Assembly (NCBI GenBank): GCA_030604345.1
Contig: JAUVWB010000042.1
Coordinates: 1-9,282, forward strand
DNA: 9,282 nt
Reading direction: 5' to 3'
Origin: Desulfofustis sp.
GTDB taxonomy: Bacteria > Desulfobacterota > Desulfobulbia > Desulfobulbales > Desulfocapsaceae
The notes beneath the pieces are model-generated. The model made no database searches, had not been told where the DNA came from, and saw only the letters and a list, made by a program, of their open reading frames with translations. Position 1 is the first letter of the stretch. Every line of letters starts with the position of its first letter. Below, in pieces: positions 1 through 8,849 of this stretch. Made by a program: the position numbers and the translations under genes.

Positions 1-2465
1 CCCAGGAGGCCCGGATCGCCTACGATCATGGCCAGATCGACCTGCAGGCCCGGATCCGGGTACGTATGGACGGAGCGATGGTCAACACCACCATGGGGCG
101 GATCCTGCTCGGCGAGCTGTTACCGGAAAAGGTGCCCTTCTCCGAGGTGAACAAGGTCCTCAGCAAAAAGGCCCTGGCCAAGCTGATCGATTACACCTAT
201 CGTCATGCCGGTACCAAGGCGACCGTTATCCTCACCGATCGGCTCAAGGATATCGGTTATGAGTACGCCACCCGGGCCGGCATCTCCATCTGCATCAACG
301 ACATGAAGATCCCGCTGGCCAAGGAGGATATGGTTGAAAAGGCGGAGCGGGACGTTCTCGATGTCGAGCGCCAATATGCCGACGGTCTCATTACCTCGGG
401 CGAGAAATATAACAAGATCGTCGATATCTGGTCCAAGGCCACCGAGGATGTGGCCAACGAGATGATGAGCGAGATCAAGGTCGAGTATGTCCGGGATCGT
501 GACAACAAGGTGGTGGAGACGCCCAGCTTCAATCCGGTCTTTATCATGGCCGACTCCGGCGCCAGGGGCTCCCGTGACCAGATCCGCCAGCTGGCCGGGA
601 TGCGCGGCCTGATGGCCAAACCGTCCGGTGAGATCATCGAGACCCCGATCAAGGCCAATTTCCGTGAGGGACTCGGCGTCCTGGAATATTTCATATCCAC
701 CCACGGTGCCCGGAAAGGCCTTGCCGATACCGCCCTGAAGACCGCCAACTCCGGTTACCTGACCAGGCGGTTGGTGGATGTTGCTCAGGAATCGACCATT
801 GTCGAGCTGGATTGCCAGACGTTGGACGGCATCGTCGCCGAACCGCTGGTCGACGGCGGCGAGATCATTGTTCCCATTGGCGAGAGGATCCTGGGGCGTG
901 TGGCACTGGACGACGTGACGGATCCGTTCTCCAAGGAGGTGCTTGTTTCGGCCGGGGAGCAGATCACTGAGGGCAAGGTGGAGAAGATCGAGGCCGCCGG
1001 TGTCGACCGGGTTACGATTCGTTCCGTGCTGACCTGCCGCTCCCGGCGCGGTGTCTGTGCCAAGTGCTATGGACGCGACCTGGGCCGAGGCCACATGGTC
1101 AATATCGGTGAGGCGATCGGGGTCATCGCCGCCCAGTCCATCGGTGAACCGGGTACCCAGCTGACCATGCGTACCTTCCATATCGGTGGAACCGCCAGCA
1201 GGGCGGTGGAACAAGCCGAACTGAAGACCCAACGCGGCGGTACCGTCGGCTTTAAGAACCTCCATTTCGTCGAAAATGCCGAGGGTGCCAAGATCGTCAT
1301 GAATCGCAATGCCGAGATCGTCATCCAGGATGAGCTGGGACGAGAACGTGAGCGATTCAAGGTCAACTACGGCGCCCAGATTCTCGTGCAGGAGGGTGCC
1401 GAAGTGGCCCCCGGTTCGATCCTTGCCGACTGGGACGCCTACACCATCCCGATCGTTGCCGAAGTTGGGGGTACCATCAAATACGGCGATGTGATCGAGG
1501 GTGTGACCATGCAGGAGAAGGTCGACCCGGTGACCGGTAAGTCCTCCAAGGTGATCATTCATTCCACCGGAGGGCAACAGCTCAATCCTCGTGTTTCGGT
1601 CAAAAATGAACGGGGCAAGACGAGGAAGCTGCCCAATTCGGAGATCTTCGCCCGCTATAGCCTGCCGGTGGGATCGATCATCTCGGTGGAGGAGGGAGAC
1701 GTGATTAAACCCGGCACCATCGTCGGTAAGATCCCGCGCGAGACCTCCAAGACCAAAGATATAACCGGCGGCTTGCCGCGAGTTGCCGAATTGTTCGAAG
1801 TACGCAAGCCAAAAGAGCCGGCGATCATTTCCGAAATCGACGGTCGCGTCAGCTTCGGCAAGGAACTCAAAGGTAAACGGCGGGTCATTGTCACACCAGA
1901 ATATGGGGAACCGCAGGAATATCTGGTACCGAAATCACGGCATATTATCGTCCACGAGGGTGATTATGTACAGGCCGGTGAACGGTTGATGGAAGGCACG
2001 GTGGTACCCAACGATATTCTGCGGGTGCTCGGCGTCAAGGAACTGGCCAAGTTCCTGGTGAATGAGATCCAGGAGGTGTACCGGTTACAAGGCGTCAAGA
2101 TCAACGACAAGCATATCGAGGTTATCGTTCGGCAGATGTTGCGCCGTGTCCAGATCACCGCCTCCGGCGATTCCAAGTTTATGATCGGCGAGCAGGTGGA
2201 ATGGTGGGTGTTCGAAGATGAGCGCGATAAATTGTTCGCCGAAGGGAAGCAGCCGCCTGTTGCCGAACCGCTGTTGCTCGGTGTCACCAAAGCATCGTTG
2301 TCGACGGAGAGCTTCATCTCGGCGGCCTCCTTCCAGGAGACCACCAAGGTTCTGACCAACGCCGCGATGGCTGGAAAGATGGACGAACTGAAAGGGTTGA
2401 AAGAGAACGTCATCATGGGACGCCTGATCTCGGCGGGCACCGGTATCAACGAGTCGGCACTGTGA
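1..2465 (+). CDS. rpoC: DNA-directed RNA polymerase subunit beta' (RpoC), 5'-truncated by the window edge
   Basis: This is the C-terminal 820 residues of beta', the subunit that carries the RNA polymerase active site. The first complete codon is at base 3; the ATG at 66 is internal, because conserved beta' sequence continues upstream of it. The catalytic NADFDGD loop lies outside the window. Visible elements in order are the bridge helix (bases 552-629, starting DSGARGS), the second zinc site (Cys codons at 813, 1035, 1056 and 1065) and the trigger loop (1107-1190, with MRTFHIGG giving the Met and catalytic His at 1167 and 1179). A long insert between the trigger-loop halves follows, at the position of proteobacterial SI3, and the second half resumes near [15 protein letters not shown]. 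The C-terminal region includes [20 protein letters not shown], which borders the omega-binding surface. Two oddities: the usual LIPAGTG reads LISAGTG, and the protein stops six residues after it, without the longer tail of E. coli. The stop is TGA. The family call is certain. Confidence 0.99.
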   Translation, partial: QEARIAYDHGQIDLQARIRVRMDGAMVNTTMGRILLGELLPEKVPFSEVNKVLSKKALAKLIDYTYRHAGTKATVILTDRLKDIGYEYATRAGISICINDMKIPLAKEDMVEKAERDVLDVERQYADGLITSGEKYNKIVDIWSKATEDVANEMMSEIKVEYVRDRDNKVVETPSFNPVFIMADSGARGSRDQIRQLAGMRGLMAKPSGEIIETPIKANFREGLGVLEYFISTHGARKGLADTALKTANSGYLTRRLVDVAQESTIVELDCQTLDGIVAEPLVDGGEIIVPIGERILGRVALDDVTDPFSKEVLVSAGEQITEGKVEKIEAAGVDRVTIRSVLTCRSRRGVCAKCYGRDLGRGHMVNIGEAIGVIAAQSIGEPGTQLTMRTFHIGGTASRAVEQAELKTQRGGTVGFKNLHFVENAEGAKIVMNRNAEIVIQDELGRERERFKVNYGAQILVQEGAEVAPGSILADWDAYTIPIVAEVGGTIKYGDVIEGVTMQEKVDPVTGKSSKVIIHSTGGQQLNPRVSVKNERGKTRKLPNSEIFARYSLPVGSIISVEEGDVIKPGTIVGKIPRETSKTKDITGGLPRVAELFEVRKPKEPAIISEIDGRVSFGKELKGKRRVIVTPEYGEPQEYLVPKSRHIIVHEGDYVQAGERLMEGTVVPNDILRVLGVKELAKFLVNEIQEVYRLQGVKINDKHIEVIVRQMLRRVQITASGDSKFMIGEQVEWWVFEDERDKLFAEGKQPPVAEPLLLGVTKASLSTESFISAASFQETTKVLTNAAMAGKMDELKGLKENVIMGRLISAGTGINESAL

Positions 2466-2491
2466 CAAAACCATGGCTAAGGCTTTTTGTC
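2464..2491 (+). other. Inverted repeat at the rpoC stop codon, weak terminator-like hairpin
   Basis: GACAAAA (2464-2470) is perfectly complementary to TTTTGTC (2485-2491), with a 14-base loop that adds a CC/GG pairing and a bulge. The left arm overlaps the rpoC TGA. The T run is inside the stem instead of following a GC-rich stem, so this is a poor match to an intrinsic terminator. It may be a weak attenuating hairpin or chance. The repeat itself is read directly; any function is inferred. Confidence 0.25.
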
Positions 2492-2492
2492 C

Positions 2493-2521
2493 TTGACAGT
2501 GGTTTGTCACTGAGGTACATA
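2493..2521 (+). promoter_or_regulatory. Candidate sigma70-type promoter for the str operon
   Basis: A perfect TTGACA (2493-2498) stands in the only sizeable gap between rpoC and rpsL. At a 17-base spacing the -10 is TACATA (2516-2521), only three of six matches to TATAAT. A better -10, TATCAT (2520-2525, five of six), sits at a 21-base spacing, which is too long for a standard promoter. The position, 80 to 100 bases before rpsL, would suit a str promoter with a short leader. rpoC read-through could also supply the transcript. Confidence 0.35.
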
Positions 2522-2537
2522 TCATCGTTTGTGCTTC

Positions 2538-2557
2538 GTCCCTCTTTTTTAAGGGAC
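2538..2557 (+). promoter_or_regulatory. Hairpin in the rpsL leader
   Basis: GTCCCT (2538-2543) and AGGGAC (2552-2557) form a perfect six-pair stem around the T-rich eight-base loop CTTTTTTA. It lies between the candidate promoter and the rpsL ribosome binding site, so it would fall in the 5' leader of a str transcript. No T run directly follows the stem, so it is not a normal terminator. It could be a ribosomal-protein feedback site or an mRNA-stabilising leader hairpin. I do not recognise it as a named RNA family. Confidence 0.35.
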
Positions 2558-2600
2558 CGGCATACGTTTTCAGATTAAAAGAAGAGGAACGGTACAGGCA

Positions 2601-2972
2601 ATGCCTACAATTAACCAACTGGTACGCCACGGCAGGAAAAAGATCGCCAAAAAGACCAATACACCGGCTCTGAAGGGGTCGCCTCAGAAGCGCGGAGTTT
2701 GTGTCAGGGTATATACCACGACGCCGAAAAAGCCGAACTCGGCCTTGCGCAAGGTCGCCAGGGTTCGCTTGACCAACGGTATCGAAGTGACGTCGTATAT
2801 CCCCGGCATCGGGCATAACCTGCAGGAGCATTCGGTGGTGTTGATCCGGGGCGGCAGGGTCAAGGACCTCCCTGGTGTCCGCTATCATATTGTTCGCGGT
2901 ACCTTGGATACGCTCGGTGTCTCCGACCGTCGCCAGGGACGCTCGAAGTACGGCGCCAAGAAGCCGTCCTGA
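2601..2972 (+). CDS. rpsL: 30S ribosomal protein S12
   Basis: S12 sits at the 30S decoding centre, where it helps monitor codon-anticodon pairing and contacts EF-G and EF-Tu. The 123-residue product has the normal family length and starts [25 protein letters not shown] places Lys43, and [13 protein letters not shown] places Lys88 and Asp89. The two lysines are the sites where substitutions give streptomycin resistance in E. coli, so the sequence has the ordinary sensitive form. Asp89 is the residue that RimO methylthiolates in E. coli. The protein ends with the usual basic [16 protein letters not shown] (2584-2588) lies about 12 bases before ATG, a rather long spacing. The TGA stop is followed at once by an in-frame TAA (2973-2975), a tandem stop. 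It is the first gene of the str group, 135 bases after rpoC. Confidence 0.99.
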   Translation: MPTINQLVRHGRKKIAKKTNTPALKGSPQKRGVCVRVYTTTPKKPNSALRKVARVRLTNGIEVTSYIPGIGHNLQEHSVVLIRGGRVKDLPGVRYHIVRGTLDTLGVSDRRQGRSKYGAKKPS

Positions 2973-3000
2973 TAAAGGGCCTCGACAGGAGAAGAAAGGT

Positions 3001-3474
3001 ATGTCTCGGAGAAAAGGTGCGGAGAAGCGGACCATTGAGCCGGATCCGCGTTATGCTAACATCTTGGTTGCCAAATTCACCAATGGGCTGATGGAGCGTG
3101 GCAAAAAGAGTCTGGCCCGGCGCATCTTCTATGATGCCATGGATATCGTCAGCTCCAAATTGCCCGACGAGGAGCCCATGGCCATTTTCGAACAGGCCAT
3201 GGAGAATGTTCGACCCCGTGTTGAGGTCAAGTCCCGGCGGGTGGGTGGTGCTACCTACCAGGTACCGATGGAGGTACGTCAGACCCGACGCAATGCGCTG
3301 GCGATTCGCTGGATCATCAATTTCGCCCAGTCCCGTTCCGGGAAATCCATGTCGGAAAAACTGGCCGCTGAATTGCTGGACGCCTATAACGAACGTGGTG
3401 CCGCCGTTAAGAAGAAGGACGATACGCACCGCATGGCTGAGGCAAACAAGGCCTTTGCTCATTATCGCTGGTAG
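3001..3474 (+). CDS. rpsG: 30S ribosomal protein S7
   Basis: S7 is a primary 16S rRNA-binding protein that nucleates assembly of the 30S head and lines the E site. The 157-residue product is typical in length and all-helical, from [10 protein letters not shown] to NKAFAHYRW. Recognisable blocks are [21 protein letters not shown], near residues 16-36, and the conserved [19 protein letters not shown] of the rRNA and E-site region. I chose the ATG at 3001 because the AGGAGA (2987-2992) stands eight bases before it and homologues begin [10 protein letters not shown]; an in-frame ATG at 2875 would run through rpsL. The gap to rpsL is only 28 bases, too small for the large intercistronic structure through which S7 represses its own operon in E. 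coli. The stop is TAG. Confidence 0.99.
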   Translation: MSRRKGAEKRTIEPDPRYANILVAKFTNGLMERGKKSLARRIFYDAMDIVSSKLPDEEPMAIFEQAMENVRPRVEVKSRRVGGATYQVPMEVRQTRRNALAIRWIINFAQSRSGKSMSEKLAAELLDAYNERGAAVKKKDDTHRMAEANKAFAHYRW

Positions 3475-3530
3475 TTGAGAGGGACGGTCTTTGCGCGGGT
3501 CAGGAGCTGGAGTCAGCCAAGGAAAACAAC

Positions 3531-3536
3531 TGAGGT
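3531..3536 (+). promoter_or_regulatory. Ribosome binding site that fixes the fusA start
   Basis: TGAGGT is followed by three possible in-frame starts in a row: TTG at 3537, GTG at 3540 and ATG at 3543. Only the ATG has a normal spacing (seven bases after GAGG); the GTG and TTG are four bases and one base away. The ATG is therefore preferred. Confidence 0.7.
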
Positions 3537-3542
3537 TTGGTG

Positions 3543-5618
3543 ATGTCAGCTCAGAAAGAGTTGTTGACCGTGTGCAATATAGGCATCATGGCGCACATCG
3601 CTGCCGGCAAGACAACGACCACGGAACGGATACTCTATTACACCGGTCGGTCGTATAAAATGGGTGAAGTCCATGACGGTAACGCCGTCATGGACTGGAT
3701 GGAGCAGGAACAGGAGCGCGGCATAACCATAACCGCAGCCGCCACCACCTGTCTCTGGAAAGACCATAAAATTAATATTATAGACACCCCGGGACATGTG
3801 GATTTCACCGTTGAGGTGGAACGCAGTCTGCGGGTGCTTGATGGGGTAATCGCAGTCTTTTGCGCCGTCGGCGGTGTCGAGCCGCAGTCGGAGACGGTAT
3901 GGCGACAAGCCGACCGCTACGCCATCCCCCGGTTGGCCTTTGTCAATAAGATGGACAGGGTCGGGGCCAACCACGAGAGATGCCTGAAGATGATGACCGA
4001 CCGGCTGGGGGCGAACCCACTGCCCGTGCAGAGACCGGTTGGCAAAGAAGCAGGCTTTGCCGGGGTTATTGACCTGGTTGAAGGGAAGATGCTCACGTTC
4101 AGTGAGCAGACTCTCGGTCAGGAGGTGGTTGAACAAGCCATTCCTGAAGACTACGAAGAAGCATTCACGGCCGCACGAATGACACTCCTCGAGAAGTTGG
4201 CCGACTTCGATGAGGGGGTCATGGACAAATATCTTGACGAGAAACCGGTTTCGGTCGACGAGATCTACCGTGCACTGAGAAAGGCCACTCTGGAATTGAA
4301 GGTCGTTCCTGTCTTGTGCGGCAGCGCCTTCAAGAACAAGGGGATACAGCCGTTGCTGGACGCCGTGGTCAGATATCTGCCGTCTCCGGCGGATATACCG
4401 ACGATAGACGGCGTCGATCGCAACGGTGAGCCAGTGCAACGAGCAACCGGTGTCCAGGAAAAATTCTGTGGCCTGATTTTTAAGCTGATGAGCGATACGT
4501 TCGTCGAGAACCTCGCTTTCATCAGAGTCTATGCCGGCGTTCTCAAGATCGGCGACAAGGTTTTTAACCCGATCAAGAAGAAGCAGGAAAAGATCTCTAA
4601 ATTGATGAAGCTGCACGCCAACAAGCGTGAGGAAGTCAAGGAGATCAGGGCCGGAGATATCGGAGCCATCGTCGGGCTGAAATTTTCGACGACCGGTGAC
4701 ACGCTTTGTGGCAACGGTGATTATGTGGTCCTTGAGAGTATGCAGTTCCCGGAGCCGGTGATCGGGGTTGCCATCGAGCCGAAAAGCAAGGCTGAGGAAG
4801 TGCGGTTGAAGGAAGCTTTGGCCAAGGTGGCGTTGGAAGACCCTTCATTCACGGTGGGAACCAATCAGGAGACGGGGCAGACGATCATCTCCGGGATGGG
4901 TGAACTGCACTTGGAGATTATCGTCGATCGGTTGCTCAACGATTTCAAGGTCTCGGCCAAAGTAGGCACACCTCAGGTCGCTTACAAGGAGACCCTGAGC
5001 GGTGAGGCCGAGGCGGAAGGACGGTTCGAGCAGATGACCGGCACGGCCCAATACGGTCATGTGGTCCTCAGGATCGAACCGCTCGCCAGAGGCGGCGGGA
5101 TTGTTTTCAAGTCGGAGGTCAACGAGAAAACCATCCCCAAGGTCTTCCTCGCCGCCATCGAGCGTGGCGTCCGCGACACGCTCGATTCCGGACCGTTGGT
5201 GGGATACCCGTTGACCGATGTCCGGGTACACTTGACCGGCGGTTCCTACGACGAGGAAACATCGACCGAAATGGCCTTCGGCGTCGCTGCCTCGATGGCG
5301 TTGCGCAAGGCGGCCGGGCAGGCTCAACCGCAGTTGCTCGAACCGGTTATGGACCTGGAAGTGGTGACGCCGGAAGACTATGTCGGCGAGGTGATAGCCG
5401 ACATCAATACCAAACGAGGCAAGATAACCGGTATAGAAGCGGAAACGGATCGGCAGATCATCCGTGCGCATGTACCGCTGGCCGAGATGTTCGGATACTC
5501 GACATCGTTACGATCGGCCACCCAAGGTCGGGCCCACTTCAGTATGCAGTTTTTGCAGTATGAGTTGGTACCACCCGCTAAGGCAGAGGCTATTATCAAG
5601 AAAATCAGAGGAATATAG
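3543..5618 (+). CDS. fusA: Elongation factor G, with an atypical P-loop and atypical domain IV tip
   Basis: EF-G is the GTPase that moves tRNA and mRNA through the ribosome and, with RRF, splits post-termination ribosomes. The 691-residue product has all five domains. The G domain carries G1 AHIAAGKT (17-24), G2 RGITIT (59-64), G3 DTPGH (81-85, catalytic His85), G4 NKMD (135-138) and G5 CGSAF (259-263). Domain II lies near 300-390; domain III includes [15 protein letters not shown]; domain IV has QYGHVV and SGPLVGYPL; domain V has [15 protein letters not shown]. Odd points: Ala20 replaces the usual P-loop Asp; Cys11 replaces the usual Arg before NIGI; domain II reads DTFVE where DPFVG is usual; the first domain IV loop lacks the GGRGQ core and is one residue shorter than in E. 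coli; and Asp570 stands where E. coli has tip residue His583. It could be a specialised EF-G subfamily with a second EF-G elsewhere. The EF-G family call is certain, the subfamily open. The stop is TAG. Confidence 0.97.
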   Translation: MSAQKELLTVCNIGIMAHIAAGKTTTTERILYYTGRSYKMGEVHDGNAVMDWMEQEQERGITITAAATTCLWKDHKINIIDTPGHVDFTVEVERSLRVLDGVIAVFCAVGGVEPQSETVWRQADRYAIPRLAFVNKMDRVGANHERCLKMMTDRLGANPLPVQRPVGKEAGFAGVIDLVEGKMLTFSEQTLGQEVVEQAIPEDYEEAFTAARMTLLEKLADFDEGVMDKYLDEKPVSVDEIYRALRKATLELKVVPVLCGSAFKNKGIQPLLDAVVRYLPSPADIPTIDGVDRNGEPVQRATGVQEKFCGLIFKLMSDTFVENLAFIRVYAGVLKIGDKVFNPIKKKQEKISKLMKLHANKREEVKEIRAGDIGAIVGLKFSTTGDTLCGNGDYVVLESMQFPEPVIGVAIEPKSKAEEVRLKEALAKVALEDPSFTVGTNQETGQTIISGMGELHLEIIVDRLLNDFKVSAKVGTPQVAYKETLSGEAEAEGRFEQMTGTAQYGHVVLRIEPLARGGGIVFKSEVNEKTIPKVFLAAIERGVRDTLDSGPLVGYPLTDVRVHLTGGSYDEETSTEMAFGVAASMALRKAAGQAQPQLLEPVMDLEVVTPEDYVGEVIADINTKRGKITGIEAETDRQIIRAHVPLAEMFGYSTSLRSATQGRAHFSMQFLQYELVPPAKAEAIIKKIRGI

Positions 5619-5644
5619 ATCCATCAGCACTTCGAGGAAAGACG

Positions 5645-6835
<1,191 letters not shown>

Positions 6836-6847
6836 GGGTAGATCTCC

Positions 6848-7162
6848 ATGATACCGACCGAAAAGATTCGCATTCGACTCAAGGCATACGATCACAAGCT
6901 GCTCGACCAGTCGACCCATGAAATAGTGGATACGGCCCGCCGTACCGGATCGGCGGTGGTCGGTCCCATTCCGCTGCCGACTTCGGTTAAGAAGATTTGT
7001 ATTCTTCGCTCACCGCATGTGGATAAAAAATCTCGGGAGCAGTTCGAGATGAGGACCCATCGACGACTCCTCGATATTCTCGAACCGACCCAGCAGACAA
7101 TAGATCTGTTGATGAAACTGGAACTCTCGGCAGGTGTGGATGTTGAGATAAAGCTTCCGTAG
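6848..7162 (+). CDS. rpsJ: 30S ribosomal protein S10 (NusE)
   Basis: S10 is part of the 30S head. Outside the ribosome it pairs with NusB in transcription antitermination and links NusG to the leading ribosome. The 104-residue product has normal length: [17 protein letters not shown] at the N-terminus, GPIPLPT and the rRNA-binding loop [20 protein letters not shown] in the middle, and [12 protein letters not shown] at the end. AAGGG (6834-6838), overlapping the tuf stop, is the ribosome binding site nine bases upstream. The gap from tuf is only 12 bases, so tuf and rpsJ are surely cotranscribed, and there is no room for the S10 leader through which L4 regulates this operon in E. coli. The stop is TAG, and the reading frame continues open from it into rplC. 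Confidence 0.99.
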   Translation: MIPTEKIRIRLKAYDHKLLDQSTHEIVDTARRTGSAVVGPIPLPTSVKKICILRSPHVDKKSREQFEMRTHRRLLDILEPTQQTIDLLMKLELSAGVDVEIKLP

Positions 7163-7204
7163 TCAGCAGGAAACGTTAAGCATAGAGAAGCATCGGGTAC
7201 GATT

Positions 7205-7834
7205 ATGCCAAAGACAATGGGTATATTGGGCAAAAAACTCGGGATGACCCGCGTCTATAACGAGTTGGGGGTGGCGATTCCGGTGACGGTGGTGCAGGCC
7301 GGTCCGTGTACGGTTCTGCAGGTCAAGACGACTGCCAGGGATGGCTACAATGCCATTCAAGTGGGCTTTGAACCGAAAAAGGCAAACCGCGTCAACAAAC
7401 CGGAATCCGGACACTGCAAAGCAGCGGGCGCTGACGGATTTTATCACATCCGGGAATTTCACGTGAACGACCCGGAAGCCTATCAGGTTGGACAGCAGGT
7501 CTCTCTTGATACCGTTGTGAAAATCGGCGATGTCGTCGATGTTCAGGGAAAAAGCAAAGGCCGCGGATTTCAGGGGGTCGTCAAACGACACGGTTTCAAG
7601 GGAGGACGTGATACCCACGGATCGATGTTTCACCGTGCTCCCGGCTCCATCGGCTGTAGCGCCTGGCCGAGTCGGGTTATCAAGGGTAAACGGTTGCCCG
7701 GACGGATGGGCAATGAAACAATCCTGAAAAAAAGCCTGAAAGTAATTGATGTGCGACCTGACGATCATGTCGTCCTGCTGAAGGGATCCGTCCCCGGAGC
7801 CAAGAACGGTCTATTGAAAATATTTTCCCGATAA
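7205..7834 (+). CDS. rplC: 50S ribosomal protein L3
   Basis: L3 is one of the first proteins to bind 23S rRNA; its long central extension reaches toward the peptidyl transferase centre. The 209-residue product has the expected N-terminal [14 protein letters not shown] and [11 protein letters not shown], and the central block [16 protein letters not shown]. Next come the extension [20 protein letters not shown] and [12 protein letters not shown], and the C-terminal [13 protein letters not shown]. The residue at the E. coli Gln150 methylation site of PrmB is Cys (GSIGCS versus GSIGQN), as in many non-enteric L3 proteins, so that modification is not expected. The ATG at 7205 gives the [11 protein letters not shown] start that I recall from related bacteria. 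The ribosome binding site is weak (GAGAAG at 7185-7190, 14 bases away), so translation may depend partly on coupling with rpsJ, 42 bases upstream. The stop is TAA. Confidence 0.99.
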   Translation: MPKTMGILGKKLGMTRVYNELGVAIPVTVVQAGPCTVLQVKTTARDGYNAIQVGFEPKKANRVNKPESGHCKAAGADGFYHIREFHVNDPEAYQVGQQVSLDTVVKIGDVVDVQGKSKGRGFQGVVKRHGFKGGRDTHGSMFHRAPGSIGCSAWPSRVIKGKRLPGRMGNETILKKSLKVIDVRPDDHVVLLKGSVPGAKNGLLKIFSR

Positions 7835-7864
7835 GGCACCAATGACCGGCTCAAGGAGAAGATA

Positions 7865-8488
7865 ATGTCTACGGTAGAAGTCAAGAATATCAAAAACGAG
7901 AAGGTTGGCGAGATCGAGTTGAACGACCTGATCTTCAATCGCCAGGTCAAACCATACCTCTTGCACGATGTAGTGCGTATGCAGCGCGCTGCCAAACGTG
8001 CCGGAACCGCCAGCACCAAAGGACGGGGCGACGTGAAAGGCAGCAGCTCAAAACCGTGGCGCCAGAAAGGTACCGGCCGCGCCCGTGCTGGCAACAAGCG
8101 TTCTCCGTTGTGGCGCGGCGGTGGTGTGGTTCATGGTCCGAAACCGCGTGATTTCAGTTTCAAATTGAATCGCAAAGTGAAGCAGCAAGCCGTATCCATG
8201 GCCCTGTCTGCCCGCTTCCAGGAAGGGAATCTGGTGGTTCTCGATCAATTCACCATGGAAGCAATCAAGACCAAGGAATTCGTCACCATCATGAATGTCC
8301 TGCAACTTGAAAACGCGCTTATCGTCATTGACGGTGACAACGAGAATCTCAGCAAATCCTCGCGCAATGTACCTGGATACAAGGTCATGAAAACTGATGG
8401 TGTGAATGTCTACGATATTCTGCTGCACGACAAGCTGGTTCTCCTGCAGCCTGCCATCTCGAGCCTGGAAGAGAGGTTAACGGCATGA
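7865..8488 (+). CDS. rplD: 50S ribosomal protein L4
   Basis: L4 binds 23S rRNA early in assembly, and its extended loop lines the peptide exit tunnel. In E. coli it also represses the S10 operon. The 207-residue product has the N-terminal globular part, then the tunnel loop KPWRQKGTGRARAG and SPLWRGGGVVHGPKPRD, then the C-terminal fold ending SSLEERLTA. The loop lysine and arginine at the positions tied to macrolide resistance in E. coli are unchanged. A strong AAGGAG (7853-7858) lies six bases before ATG. The end overlaps rplW by four bases (ATGA at 8485-8488), the classic arrangement for translational coupling. Ala codons here are mostly GCC, unlike tuf. The stop is TGA. Confidence 0.99.
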   Translation: MSTVEVKNIKNEKVGEIELNDLIFNRQVKPYLLHDVVRMQRAAKRAGTASTKGRGDVKGSSSKPWRQKGTGRARAGNKRSPLWRGGGVVHGPKPRDFSFKLNRKVKQQAVSMALSARFQEGNLVVLDQFTMEAIKTKEFVTIMNVLQLENALIVIDGDNENLSKSSRNVPGYKVMKTDGVNVYDILLHDKLVLLQPAISSLEERLTA

Positions 8489-8772
8489 AAAACATTTACA
8501 CCATTCTGAAAGGACCCTGCCTGACGGAAAAGGCCAACCTCCAACAAGAGTTCGGCAACAAGGTGGTGTTCAAGGTCCACCCCGATGCGAACAAAATAGA
8601 AATCCGCAAGGCCGTGGAAGCGATGTTCAAGGTGAAGGTGCGGGATATCAAGACGGTGTCCATGCCCGGCAAACAGAAACGGGTCGGCAAATATATGGGC
8701 CGCACCCAGGACTGGAAGAAAGCCTATGTCACCTTGTCGGAAGGCGAAATCAACTTTGTTGACGAACTGTAG
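8485..8772 (+). CDS. rplW: 50S ribosomal protein L23
   Basis: L23 sits at the exit of the peptide tunnel and forms the docking site for trigger factor and the signal recognition particle. The 95-residue product is of normal length. It has LKGPCLTEKANLQ at the N-terminus (homologues usually show P-x-x-TEK), VVFKVHPDANKIEIRKAVEAMF in the first alpha-beta unit, and VKVRDIKTVSMPGKQKRVGKYMGR for the rRNA-binding loop. It ends with WKKAYVTLSEGEINFVDEL. The ATG overlaps the rplD TGA, and GAGAGG (8471-8476), eight bases upstream within rplD, can serve as ribosome binding site, so both coupling and direct initiation are possible. The stop is TAG. Confidence 0.99.
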   Translation: MKNIYTILKGPCLTEKANLQQEFGNKVVFKVHPDANKIEIRKAVEAMFKVKVRDIKTVSMPGKQKRVGKYMGRTQDWKKAYVTLSEGEINFVDEL

Positions 8773-8778
8773 TCGAAA

Positions 8779-8788
8779 CGGCATGCCG
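8779..8788. repeat. Ten-base perfect palindrome in the rplW-rplB gap
   Basis: CGGCATGCCG is its own reverse complement and lies six bases after the rplW stop in a 77-base gap, the longest after rpsL. As RNA it cannot form a stable hairpin by itself because there is no loop; it could be a weak DNA-binding site or chance. No terminator or promoter is evident in the rest of this gap. Confidence 0.2.
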
Positions 8789-8849
8789 CGACTCGGCGAC
8801 CGTTAAAACGAGCTAGCCAACGCAAATATGATGGAGCGATTGGGAAATC

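Noticed and set aside
120..1577. Long open frame on the minus strand opposite rpoC (485 codons)
   Set aside because: It lies wholly opposite conserved rpoC sequence, its translation shows no recognisable domain, and its length follows from the codon bias of the sense gene.
1191..1725. Sequence between the trigger-loop halves of RpoC as a foreign insertion
   Set aside because: Its place and motifs fit the known SI3 lineage insert of proteobacterial beta', and the frame is uninterrupted.
2538..2557. Reading the GTCCCT/AGGGAC hairpin as the rpoBC terminator
   Set aside because: The T run is in the loop and none follows the stem directly, so it does not fit an intrinsic terminator.
2875..3000. 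Extended rpsG start at the in-frame ATG 2875
   Set aside because: It would add 42 residues that overlap rpsL in another frame; the ATG at 3001 has a good ribosome binding site and gives the family's normal N-terminus.
2085..3035. Minus-strand open frame across the rpoC end, the rpsL leader and rpsL
   Set aside because: It crosses two well-supported genes and the leader, has low-complexity basic content and no family resemblance, so it is a shadow frame.
3546..4616. Minus-strand 356-codon frame opposite fusA
   Set aside because: A shadow of fusA without recognisable motifs or a supported start.
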